This document shows positions 32,601 through 39,225 of a DNA stretch of 39,225 nt, one piece after another. Each line of letters starts with the position of its first letter. Within the stretch, counting starts at the first letter, position 1. This DNA comes from Akkermansiaceae bacterium UBA7890 (GTDB lineage: Bacteria; Verrucomicrobiota; Verrucomicrobiia; Verrucomicrobiales; Akkermansiaceae), in assembly GCA_002501065.1 (NCBI GenBank), contig DLRK01000189.1, forward strand, positions 1 through 39,225, given 5' to 3'. The position numbers were made by a program, and so were the translations under genes. A model generated the notes under the pieces. The model was not told the DNA's origin and did not search any database. It was given only the letters and a program-made list of their open reading frames with translations.

Positions 32601-35000
32601 ATGGCGGTCAATGCAGTGGTGCGAGGCTGGATCGCCGACTGGGATACCCTTACCCGCAACCGTGGAAAGAACGGGTATTTCCTGCGGCGTTACTCGGATG
32701 GCAAGTGGATCCTGCTGCAGTGGGACTCCGATCTCACCTTTGGGAACATTTCGGACCCCTTTATCGGGAATCTTCCGGGTGTGCGCAACTTCTTCTATAA
32801 GCCCTACGTCAAGCAGCGGGTGAACTACTACATCGGTGAGATGGTGGAAAAGTATACCAGGGATTCCAAGCGCCTTGAGACCTGGTTCGATCTGGAAGTG
32901 CGCTCCAACAGGAGAGTCTCCATCAACCCGAATGGTTACCACAGTTTCAACAACGGGCGGGTGAACTATGCCATGAACTCCGAGATTGGGAGTGCGGTCT
33001 CCAACGCGTCCTTTGAAGTGAGTGGCCCCTCCAGCACTTTGGAGAATGTCATAGACCTGGACGGGACAAGCAATCACCGGGCTTTCGATATCCGCCTGAT
33101 CGGGCACCCGGAGGCGGAGATCCAGTTCACCGACCAGGCCGAGTGGACGGCTTCGGGCATCTACCTGAGGGAAGGTCGCAACGACCTTGAGTTCGAGGCG
33201 CTCGATTCGGAAGGCCTGATAGTGGCCAGTGACACTTTCAGCATCAACAAGACCGGAAACGCGCCTCCAGTCGTGGATCTCAACACTACGCCGTCTTCCT
33301 TCAACATCGGCATGCACGAGACCCTGGTGGTGGACGCGGGCGCGAGTTTTGACCCGGAGGGCACGGGTCTCACCTTCTCCTGGGAAGTAGACCAAGGGGC
33401 GGTCCTGGACAATCCGTCTCCGGAGCGCGTTAACGTTCAGTTCCCGCAACCGGGTCTCTATCTTCTCACCGCAACGGTGGAAGATGGTGACCAGCGTGAG
33501 ACGGTGGCCACCCGGCAGATTGCAGTCTACGCGGAATCCGGCTGGCATCCCTTCACCGATGAGACGCTTTTGGAGGCGTGGACCGAAGAGAACGTGGAAG
33601 TGCGTCATGATTACAGCGGGAGCGCCTGGTACTCTCTCGGTGATCGACCGGGTCAGTTGGTCCTCAAGCTGAACGATGACGTGGCCAAGTCGATGCGCAG
33701 TCAGACACCGGCCTATCCGGTCCTCTGGCGTGATGTTTCCGCGACCGGCGACGTCCTGCTGCAGACCGACGTGAAGCTTTCCAACATTCAGCAGGGAGGA
33801 TTCATCGCGGGCCTGATCCTCAAGGCACAGGAGAACGGGCAGCAGGTGATTTATGCGGTGGGCATGGAAAACGGAGACTTCCTCCGGGTGAAGAAAGTCG
33901 TGGGAACGACCGAGACGCGCCTGGCCTCCATCTCCTGGGTCAAGGACAGCGCGGCGGTCCGCATCCGGCGGGTGGGGGATGACCTCCATTTCGACTATCG
34001 GACCAGTCCCGGGGTCTGGGAGTCCCTGCACGTGGCGGGGATGGCGGCCGAATCCACCCTCACGCAGACGGGAATCTTTGCCTCCACCCCCGCGCCCATC
34101 ATGGTTCGTTTTGAGTTCGATTACTTCATGGTGGCAGATGCCTCGGCGATCGGTCCGGCCGTGGATTCACTGCGAATTACGGAGATCATGTATAATCCTC
34201 TCGATCTCGGCAACGGGTTCGATCTGGAGTTCATCGAACTGATGAATACCGGAAGCTCCACCATCAATCTCTCCCAGGTCCAGTTCCGGGACGGCGATCC
34301 CTTCGCCGAGCTGGTCTTCGGGGATATCGACCTGGCGTCTGGTGAGGTGGCTGTGGTGGTGGCCGACGAACTCGACTTCGAGGCCATCTACGGGGGGAGC
34401 ATCCGGGTTCTGGCAGCATGGGCGGATGGCAGCATGAGCAATGGTGGCGAGCCGATCGTGCTCATTGATCCGAAGGGAGACATCATTCACGATTTCCAGT
34501 ATTCCGATCAACCGCCCTGGGCGATCGAAGCGGATGGACAGGGGGCTTCCCTGGAAGTGATCGACACGGAAGGAAACTATAATGATCCTGCCAACTGGCG
34601 TGCCAGCGTGGTGGTGGGTGGAACGCCCGGTGAAGTGTCCCTCGGGGACCCGGATAATGATGGATTGGACGATAGTGAAGAGGCAGCGGCCGGAACGGAT
34701 CCTCTCAATCCGGACACCGATGGCGATGGCGCGCTCGATGGCGCAGAGGTGGCTGCCGGGACTGATCCCCTGGACCGGCTCTCGGTCTTTCGCCTGATCG
34801 AAGTGGTGCGCGTGGGAGCTGCCATCCAGGCGACATGGAACAGCGTTCCGGGTCGCAGCTACACCCTGCAGGTGAGCCCGGACCTGACGGAGGGAAGTTG
34901 GACGGATGTTTCTACCGTGGAGGCCACGGAGGGCACCTCCATGATTCCTCATGATGGAGCAGGGGCCACCGAACTCTTCTATCGCGTGATTGTCGAGTAG
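29646..35000 (+). CDS. Giant secreted lamin-tail-domain / CotH-kinase protein
   Basis: A 1784-residue secreted protein; ATG 29646 opens a signal peptide (MKRSLAITISFLCAPLVTQSLWA). Domains in order: three lamin-tail domains at about 25-185, 196-315 and 318-475 ('INELMVEPPSGHRDGEFIEL'); a beta-rich linker with 'GDGIYTATL' (about 480-740); a CotH spore-coat-kinase domain at about 745-1110 with 'GKNGYFLRRYSDGKW' and WDSD near residue 1024, the catalytic/metal-binding segment; a PKD-like domain (about 1205-1295); a DUF1349/LamG-like sandwich (about 1297-1498); a fourth lamin-tail domain (1506-1664); two calcium-binding DxDxDG-type (thrombospondin type 3) repeats (about 1667-1712, 'DPDNDGLDD', 'DTDGDGALDG'); and a C-terminal sandwich. 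CotH kinases phosphorylate coat proteins in Bacillus; the role in non-sporulating PVC bacteria is unknown. No sortase or PEP-CTERM anchor is seen. Confidence 0.92.
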   Translation: MKRSLAITISFLCAPLVTQSLWAEQVVIREIMYHPQMVPEGETPLPEFIEIENLTSTVFDMAEWEVTGGVSYTFPGFDPGAATDSFLIGRRKIVVCEGDPAAFRAAYGVSEAIQVFGPWAGNLDNAGERVTLRDKNGVIMASVRYDDEYPWEVAPDGAGHSLVLTDTERAIDDYRSWGSSSRVGGFPGNSDSAVVSSLFINEVHFDGDGDVDWIEIHNSSPTPQSVDGFFLSGARGFGDKVNISGSVPGNGFLSFDVGFSNNSVAFLVDANNVVRSAVDYDRDTGRDHAAAYPDGSNDFYSSAQGSRDAPNNPDRETGVVINELMVEPPSGHRDGEFIELYNKGGSGVDMSDWRISEGVSFRFPDGAVIDPGEHVIIAANQRITGAAFPQARIIGQYSGSLNNNNELLRIEDAWGNLVDEVHYHTGGDWPEKAGGLGSSLELRHPEMDNSVPTAWRDSDESQKGEWTSFAITDRYDRLRTMGQESSYKELHMHGVGDCQIAMRGMNFSVRGVGPNLLPSNGERVSNNGQGSTGWLCQGTHYLSHMEGREFHLVSTGHGDIKANRVEIDVTGMNRSDSLTFACEARWVYGKPTVIVHSWDRSFGGVLHLPVPRNLGTAGAPNSALISSAVPTLSGLIHSPAVPRGNPVEVTVKVDSATAPTVNLRHRLDSTNQNSSWSTTLMVDDGTNGDNVPGDGIYTATLDQYTSDGTIAQFYVETDNGSGDATVMPSLAPTRPAMFIVDTTPVPRDLRSQRFVLSARSVQALGNTGQGSSFNYAFPRLSNQFFNCTFIANERHIIYNAEFRKAGSPWQRSDGFSTSQGKSLKWKSPRDRRYRGWSRRAIDDDPVAGRSHNNRLARYWLYLLGHPSNENEFIRIVINNGPPMIREDVETNANDFLKRNWEQGEKGELYRIDDKWWFDDGWGRAQENADWGVDGRSVEPNMYHAEWMKRSREDEYDYGSFLNWIFSVGQNRFTREEIERMADIDMMAVNAVVRGWIADWDTLTRNRGKNGYFLRRYSDGKWILLQWDSDLTFGNISDPFIGNLPGVRNFFYKPYVKQRVNYYIGEMVEKYTRDSKRLETWFDLEVRSNRRVSINPNGYHSFNNGRVNYAMNSEIGSAVSNASFEVSGPSSTLENVIDLDGTSNHRAFDIRLIGHPEAEIQFTDQAEWTASGIYLREGRNDLEFEALDSEGLIVASDTFSINKTGNAPPVVDLNTTPSSFNIGMHETLVVDAGASFDPEGTGLTFSWEVDQGAVLDNPSPERVNVQFPQPGLYLLTATVEDGDQRETVATRQIAVYAESGWHPFTDETLLEAWTEENVEVRHDYSGSAWYSLGDRPGQLVLKLNDDVAKSMRSQTPAYPVLWRDVSATGDVLLQTDVKLSNIQQGGFIAGLILKAQENGQQVIYAVGMENGDFLRVKKVVGTTETRLASISWVKDSAAVRIRRVGDDLHFDYRTSPGVWESLHVAGMAAESTLTQTGIFASTPAPIMVRFEFDYFMVADASAIGPAVDSLRITEIMYNPLDLGNGFDLEFIELMNTGSSTINLSQVQFRDGDPFAELVFGDIDLASGEVAVVVADELDFEAIYGGSIRVLAAWADGSMSNGGEPIVLIDPKGDIIHDFQYSDQPPWAIEADGQGASLEVIDTEGNYNDPANWRASVVVGGTPGEVSLGDPDNDGLDDSEEAAAGTDPLNPDTDGDGALDGAEVAAGTDPLDRLSVFRLIEVVRVGAAIQATWNSVPGRSYTLQVSPDLTEGSWTDVSTVEATEGTSMIPHDGAGATELFYRVIVE

Positions 35001-35135
35001 CAGTGCAGGGGAGGCAGGGCTGCGGTGGAGGCATCAATTGCCACCAGGTTTGTGCCGCCTCCTTGGACTCTGCCCGGGTGCCTCTTCTGGGGTAAAGCCG
35101 ACTGGATTAGCAGGAATTGACCTGATCATTCACCT

Positions 35136-35163
35136 TTGCCCGAATGCAGAGTGACGGTATTGT
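35136..35163 (+). promoter_or_regulatory. Weak candidate promoter for the second LTD/CotH gene
   Basis: TTGCCC (35136-35141) and TATTGT (35158-35163) are spaced by 16 bases and would start transcription roughly 40 bases before the ATG at 35210. Both boxes are imperfect against the sigma-70 consensus. The rest of the 209-bp gap (35001-35209) shows only short imperfect inverted repeats, such as one around 35024-35045. Confidence 0.25.
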
Positions 35164-35209
35164 AACGAGGTTTAGTGTCAGAACGTCACCCCTCGCAGGA
35201 AAAACTCAC

Positions 35210-38200
35210 ATGAAAATCCACCCGTTGATTCCCACTGTTCTGATGGCAGTTGGTTCTTTCTCACAGACAAAGGCAGAGCAGGTTGTCATCAGCGAGGTGA
35301 TGTATCATCCCCCGGCAGGCCTCTACGAGTTCCTGGAAGTGGAGAACCTCACCGCGACGGTCTTTGATATCGCGCAGTGGCGTATGCGTGGGGCGGTGGC
35401 ATACGACTTTCCGGGATACAATGATGGCGACCACGAGAGCAATTTTCTCAAACCCTGGGAACGGATCGTAATCTGCGGGGTCGACCCCGCCACCTTCCGG
35501 GCCGCTTACGGTCTGCCCGGTTCGGTGCGGGTTCTAGGCCCCTGGACCGGTTCCATGGCTAACGAAGGTGAGCGGATCAACCTGCGTGACAAGAACGGTG
35601 CGATGGTGTGCACCCTCCGCTACGGTGACCGGGCGCCGTGGGCTATCGAAGCAGATGGTGGCGGGCACAGTCTGGTTCTGGAGAACGACAACTACGCCAT
35701 TGATGACTATCGCCTCTGGAGGGCAAGCGCTTCGTCCGGGGGAACTCCTGGAACGGGTGAGCCGACTGCCGCTGAGGAGCCTTACTCCAATCCGGAAGTC
35801 GATCTTTCGGTAGGAGCGCCCTACATCAATTACGACCACAGCTGGAAGTATCTCGATGACGGATCCAACCAGGGCACATCCTGGAAAGAGGTGGGTTTCA
35901 ACGATGCAGGCTGGGACAGCGGTCCGGGACTTTACGGCTACGAGACTTCAGTGGTGCCCTCTCCTGGAATCACAACCCCGTTCGAAAACCCCAACTCTCC
36001 CGGAAACGAGATCATCACCTACTACTTCCGGACCACCTTTGATTTCAATGGTACGGTGGCCGGTACGGGGATCTCGATCGACACCATTCTCGATGATGGG
36101 GCGGGCTTCTGGCTCAACGGTCAGTGGTTGGGCGGCATTGGAGTGAGCGAGGGAGCAAGCTATACCACGACCGCCAGTCGCACGATAAGTGATGCCAGCG
36201 AAGAGGAAGCCGTTGTTACCAGTAGTGCTCCGCCGCTGGTGGTGGGTAGCAATGTTCTCGCGGTTGAGGTGCATCAGACGGGAACAACCAGTTCGGACGT
36301 GGTCTTCGGCGCGCGGGTGAATATTTCCACCCCGAATGCACCGAGCATCGTGATCAACGAGGTGCTTCCGCAGAACGGAACGGGATTCGTGGAGTTCTAC
36401 AATCCCACCGGGACGGACATGGATATCGGAGGCTGGTATCTCAGCGACTCGGTGAGCAACCTGACCAAGTACCAGATCCCGAATGTGCTCAATGTGCCAG
36501 CGGGCGGGATCACCTCCCTCGGTTATTCCGAGGCCGGCCTCACGGTGGGCAGCCCCACCGTGATCTACCTGACCCAGAGTGACGGGTCCACCATCGTGAA
36601 CGGGATCGATACCGCCATGCCCATCGACGGACGTTCCCTCGGACGCAAGCCATCGGGATCGGGCAGCTGGTTCCTCTTCACCTCGCCCACGCGGGATGCG
36701 GCCAACTCAAGTGCGGCGGAACTCGGGACCGTGCTTGCCATCAACGAAGTGCACTACGATGCAGGTGGGGATATCGATTGGATCGAACTCTATCATGGTG
36801 GTAGTGCCGCGCAGAACATGTCGGGTCTCTTTCTTTCGAGTCGCCGTGACTTCACTGACAAGGTTCCCCTCACTGGATCGATTTCGTCCCGGGGGTTCAA
36901 GAGTTGGCCGGTCTCCTTCTCCACGGGAGGCGGCGACGAAGTGCTCTGGCTCATTGACGCAGGGAACCGGGTGATCGCTGCCGCAGTTGTGGAGCAGGCG
37001 TTCGGGAGGGACTACTCGGCTGCCTACCCGGATGGATCGGGGGAGTTCTATTCTTCGGTGGCGGGGAGTCAGAATGCGCCCAACAACCCCACCCGGGAAA
37101 CGGGCATCGTAATGACCGAGTTGATGGTGGAGCCGCCTTCGAGCCATCGGGATGGGGAGTATGTTGAACTATACAACAATTCCAGCTCTGCAATCAGTCT
37201 GGATGGATGGAGAATCGACGAGGGAGTAAGATACGCCTTTCCCGGGGGCACGAGCCTTGCTCCGGGGGAATACCTGGTGGTTGCCTCCAACCCGGAGTAT
37301 ACCCGGCAGGCTCATCCGGGCGCACGCGTCATCGGTCCCTTCACCGATAATCTCAGCAACAGTGGAGAGAGTGTCCGGCTCATTGACTCGTGGGGCAACC
37401 TTGCGGACGAAGTGCACTATGCCACCGGTGGTGAATGGCCCTTTCTGGCGGGTGGACTGGGAAGCAGTCTCGAGTTGCGGAATCCCGACATGGACAACTC
37501 AAAGGCGAGCGCCTGGGCCGACTCTGATGAGTCCGGAAAATCAACCTTCCAGACCTACACCATTTCCGACCAGTACCTGCAGAATAACTCACGGGGAGGC
37601 AGTTCCAGCTACAAGGAACTGCACGTGCATGCGGTGGGAGATGCTCACATCGCCCTGCGCAATATGAGTTTGAGAGAGAACGGAGCTGGGTCCAACTTCC
37701 TTCCAAATGACGGAGAAAGAGTGGTTACCAACGGAAATGCCTCCAACGGCTGGCTGTGCCAGGGCACTCATTACCAGAGTTACATCTCCGGAAACGAATT
37801 CCGCATCGTCTCGACCGGTCACGGAGACGTGAAGGCGAATCGCTGTGAGATTGATGTGACCTCCATCTCAGACAATGACAACCTGGTGTGGGAGTGCCAG
37901 GCCCGCTGGGTGTATGGCAAACCCACCCTGATTGTGCATACCTGGGACCGTAGCTTCGGGGATGTCATCCGGTTACCCATTCCGCGGAACCTGGGGACGC
38001 CGGGAGCACCCAACTCCCGGACGGAAGCCAGTCCCCTGCCCACCCTCTCGGAAATCATGCACAGCCCGGCGGTGCCCACCTCCTCGGATTCGGTTGCCAT
38101 CACGGCGCGGGTGGGGTCTGTGCGCCCCCTGACTTCCGTCAACCTGCGGCATCGGCTGGACAACTCCACCTGGAGCAATTCATGGGGAACCCAGGCCATG

Positions 38201-39225
38201 AATGACAGCGGGGTCAATGGCGACCTGGTGGCAGGTGACGGAATCTACAGTGCGACTCTTCCGTCCCGCAGTGATAACACCATCACGCAGTTTTACGTGG
38301 AGGCTGCCTCTGCGGCAGGCACGAGTCATGTGCCCCGGATGGCGCCCGATGCTCCAGCTCTCTACGTGGTTGATAACAGCAACATCGCAAGTGACCTGCG
38401 CACGCAGAGGTTTGTGATCTCGGCTCGTGACATCGACTATCTCGGCGGGGGAGCATCGGGAGAGTCAAAGAACAACTATGCCTTCCCGCGTCTTTCGAAC
38501 CAGTATTTCAATGCGACCTTCATCAGTAATGAGAGTGAGGTCATCTACAACTCGGAGATCCGCAAGAGCGGGAGTCCGTGGACGCGATCGGAGGGGGAGA
38601 GCCTGTCGCGTGCGAAGTGGAAATCACCGGGGGATCGCCGTTTCCGGGGTTACACCCGGCGCTCGATTGACAATGATGCGGGAGGCAGCAGGGGTTATCA
38701 CAACCGGATCATCCGTTACTGGCTCTACCTCCTCGGGCATGCCTATAACCAGAACGAGTTCGTTCGCGTGATTGTCAACGGAAGCAGTGCCTCCCTGCGT
38801 GAGGATGTGGAACCGAACGCCAACGATTTTCTCAAGCGCAACTGGGATCAGGGCGAAAAAGGGGAACTCTACCGCATCGACGACGAGTGGTGGTTTGAGG
38901 ACAGTTGGAGTCGGGGACAGAGGAATGCGGATTGGAGTTACAAGGGAACCCGTGAACCGGAGCGTTACCATGCGGAGTGGATTAAACGTTCCCGGGAGGA
39001 CGAGTATGATTATTCCTCATTCATCAACTGGGTGGAACTAGTCGGCCAGGACACGTTCTCCCGGGCGGAGATTGAACGAATGGCGGACATTGATCTCATG
39101 GCTGCCAATGCGGCGGTCCGCGGCTGGGTCGATGACTGGGATAGTATTACGCGGAATCGTGGGAAGAACGGGTATTTCCTGCGGCGTTACTCCGATGGCA
39201 AGTGGCAGTTGGCTCAGTGGGATTC
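35210..39225 (+). CDS. Second giant LTD/CotH-kinase protein, paralogue, 3' end outside window
   Basis: A secreted paralogue of the 29646-35000 protein; about 1338 codons are seen before the window ends inside the CotH domain. AGGA at 35197-35200 lies nine bases before the ATG, and the signal peptide is MKIHPLIPTVLMAVGSFSQTKA. Domain order: lamin-tail 1 (about 22-185, 'AEQVVISEVMYHP'); then a segment absent from the paralogue (about 195-497) consisting of a galactose-binding-like jelly roll ('YINYDHSWKYLDDGS', 'DGAGFWLNGQWLG', 'VVGSNVLAVEVHQ') and an additional lamin-tail domain ('INEVLPQNGTGFVEFYNP'); then the lamin-tail pair, linker and CotH in the same order as the first gene. The last visible residues are the WDS of the WDSD motif. 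Parts are nearly identical in DNA to the first gene, which suggests a duplication with later conversion. Confidence 0.93.
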   Translation, partial: MKIHPLIPTVLMAVGSFSQTKAEQVVISEVMYHPPAGLYEFLEVENLTATVFDIAQWRMRGAVAYDFPGYNDGDHESNFLKPWERIVICGVDPATFRAAYGLPGSVRVLGPWTGSMANEGERINLRDKNGAMVCTLRYGDRAPWAIEADGGGHSLVLENDNYAIDDYRLWRASASSGGTPGTGEPTAAEEPYSNPEVDLSVGAPYINYDHSWKYLDDGSNQGTSWKEVGFNDAGWDSGPGLYGYETSVVPSPGITTPFENPNSPGNEIITYYFRTTFDFNGTVAGTGISIDTILDDGAGFWLNGQWLGGIGVSEGASYTTTASRTISDASEEEAVVTSSAPPLVVGSNVLAVEVHQTGTTSSDVVFGARVNISTPNAPSIVINEVLPQNGTGFVEFYNPTGTDMDIGGWYLSDSVSNLTKYQIPNVLNVPAGGITSLGYSEAGLTVGSPTVIYLTQSDGSTIVNGIDTAMPIDGRSLGRKPSGSGSWFLFTSPTRDAANSSAAELGTVLAINEVHYDAGGDIDWIELYHGGSAAQNMSGLFLSSRRDFTDKVPLTGSISSRGFKSWPVSFSTGGGDEVLWLIDAGNRVIAAAVVEQAFGRDYSAAYPDGSGEFYSSVAGSQNAPNNPTRETGIVMTELMVEPPSSHRDGEYVELYNNSSSAISLDGWRIDEGVRYAFPGGTSLAPGEYLVVASNPEYTRQAHPGARVIGPFTDNLSNSGESVRLIDSWGNLADEVHYATGGEWPFLAGGLGSSLELRNPDMDNSKASAWADSDESGKSTFQTYTISDQYLQNNSRGGSSSYKELHVHAVGDAHIALRNMSLRENGAGSNFLPNDGERVVTNGNASNGWLCQGTHYQSYISGNEFRIVSTGHGDVKANRCEIDVTSISDNDNLVWECQARWVYGKPTLIVHTWDRSFGDVIRLPIPRNLGTPGAPNSRTEASPLPTLSEIMHSPAVPTSSDSVAITARVGSVRPLTSVNLRHRLDNSTWSNSWGTQAMNDSGVNGDLVAGDGIYSATLPSRSDNTITQFYVEAASAAGTSHVPRMAPDAPALYVVDNSNIASDLRTQRFVISARDIDYLGGGASGESKNNYAFPRLSNQYFNATFISNESEVIYNSEIRKSGSPWTRSEGESLSRAKWKSPGDRRFRGYTRRSIDNDAGGSRGYHNRIIRYWLYLLGHAYNQNEFVRVIVNGSSASLREDVEPNANDFLKRNWDQGEKGELYRIDDEWWFEDSWSRGQRNADWSYKGTREPERYHAEWIKRSREDEYDYSSFINWVELVGQDTFSRAEIERMADIDLMAANAAVRGWVDDWDSITRNRGKNGYFLRRYSDGKWQLAQWD

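Noticed and set aside
31524..34031. An 835-codon minus-strand frame inside the LTD/CotH gene
   Set aside because: Same shadow effect; the plus-strand frame has lamin-tail and CotH motifs and the antisense protein is His/Val/Gly-rich without any domain.
34648..34780. Tandem-repeat/CRISPR-like region in the 3' end of the first LTD/CotH gene
   Set aside because: The repetition encodes calcium-binding DxDxDG-type repeats within an intact reading frame; spacing and sequence do not suit a CRISPR array.
35001..35209. A rho-independent terminator after the first LTD/CotH gene
   Set aside because: Only short bulged inverted repeats (35024-35045, 35028-35062) are present, without a T-tract.
1..39225. 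tRNA, rRNA, CRISPR arrays, insertion sequences, prophage or attachment sites
   Set aside because: None was recognised on either strand; the only mobile-like candidate is the unexplained inverted repeat at 17676-17786.

Overview
The window is G+C-rich DNA from a bacterium of the Planctomycetes-Verrucomicrobia-Chlamydiae (PVC) superphylum, most likely a Verrucomicrobiota member. The evidence is gene content: two DUF1549/DUF1553 (PSD1) proteins, three DUF1501 proteins, a PVC-type haem-binding/propeller protein (TIGR02604/TIGR02603 type), a Cys-type sulfatase, exported Gfo/Idh/MocA oxidoreductases, and two giant secreted lamin-tail/CotH proteins, the complete one ending in calcium-binding DxDxDG-type repeats as is common in Verrucomicrobiota. 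A perfect match to the LexA-box form described for Verrucomicrobia (29514-29527) fits this. No tRNA, rRNA, CRISPR array, transposase or phage gene was seen. Most products carry Sec, Tat or lipoprotein signals, so the region is mainly a cell-envelope and polymer-degradation/redox locus.

Layout. 1-5770: a sulfatase (minus, cut by the window edge), a divergent cyclase-family hydrolase (plus), then on the minus strand a glycoside-hydrolase-like exported protein, an exported monohaem protein and an exported Gfo/Idh/MocA oxidoreductase. 5883-10320 (plus): a 1165-residue propeller/HEAT/cytochrome c fusion and a small exported carbohydrate-binding-like protein. 10354-14432 (minus): a PSD1-DUF1501 pair coupled by an ATGA overlap. 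14433-14743: a palindrome-rich intergenic region. 14744-19134 (plus): a GT4-GT2 fusion glycosyltransferase, a PfkB sugar kinase and a Tat-exported Gfo/Idh/MocA oxidoreductase, with a long imperfect inverted repeat between the last two. 19338-23575 (plus): a tight operon of an FGE-fold lipoprotein, a membrane-anchored tetrahaem cytochrome c, a Tat-exported four-cluster Fe-S protein and an NrfD-type quinone-interacting membrane protein, then a DUF502 membrane protein. 23649-29294 (minus): PSD1, DUF1501, DUF1501. 29646-39225 (plus): two tandem paralogous giant LTD/CotH proteins, the second cut by the window end.

Working together. The sulfatase, GH-like protein, oxidoreductases, PSD1/DUF1501 pairs and propeller-cytochrome proteins are the kind of genes PVC bacteria deploy in periplasmic breakdown of (sulfated) polysaccharides; that role is inferred. 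The least ordinary unit is the 19338-22869 operon. It has all the parts to move electrons between the quinone pool and periplasmic multihaem c (quinone - NrfD - Fe-S - tetrahaem) but no molybdopterin catalytic subunit in the window. It also carries an FGE-fold lipoprotein lacking the catalytic cysteines, and an Fe-S subunit in which one cluster ligand is Ser. The tandem LTD/CotH pair, with a candidate LexA box upstream of the first, is the other region worth close attention.
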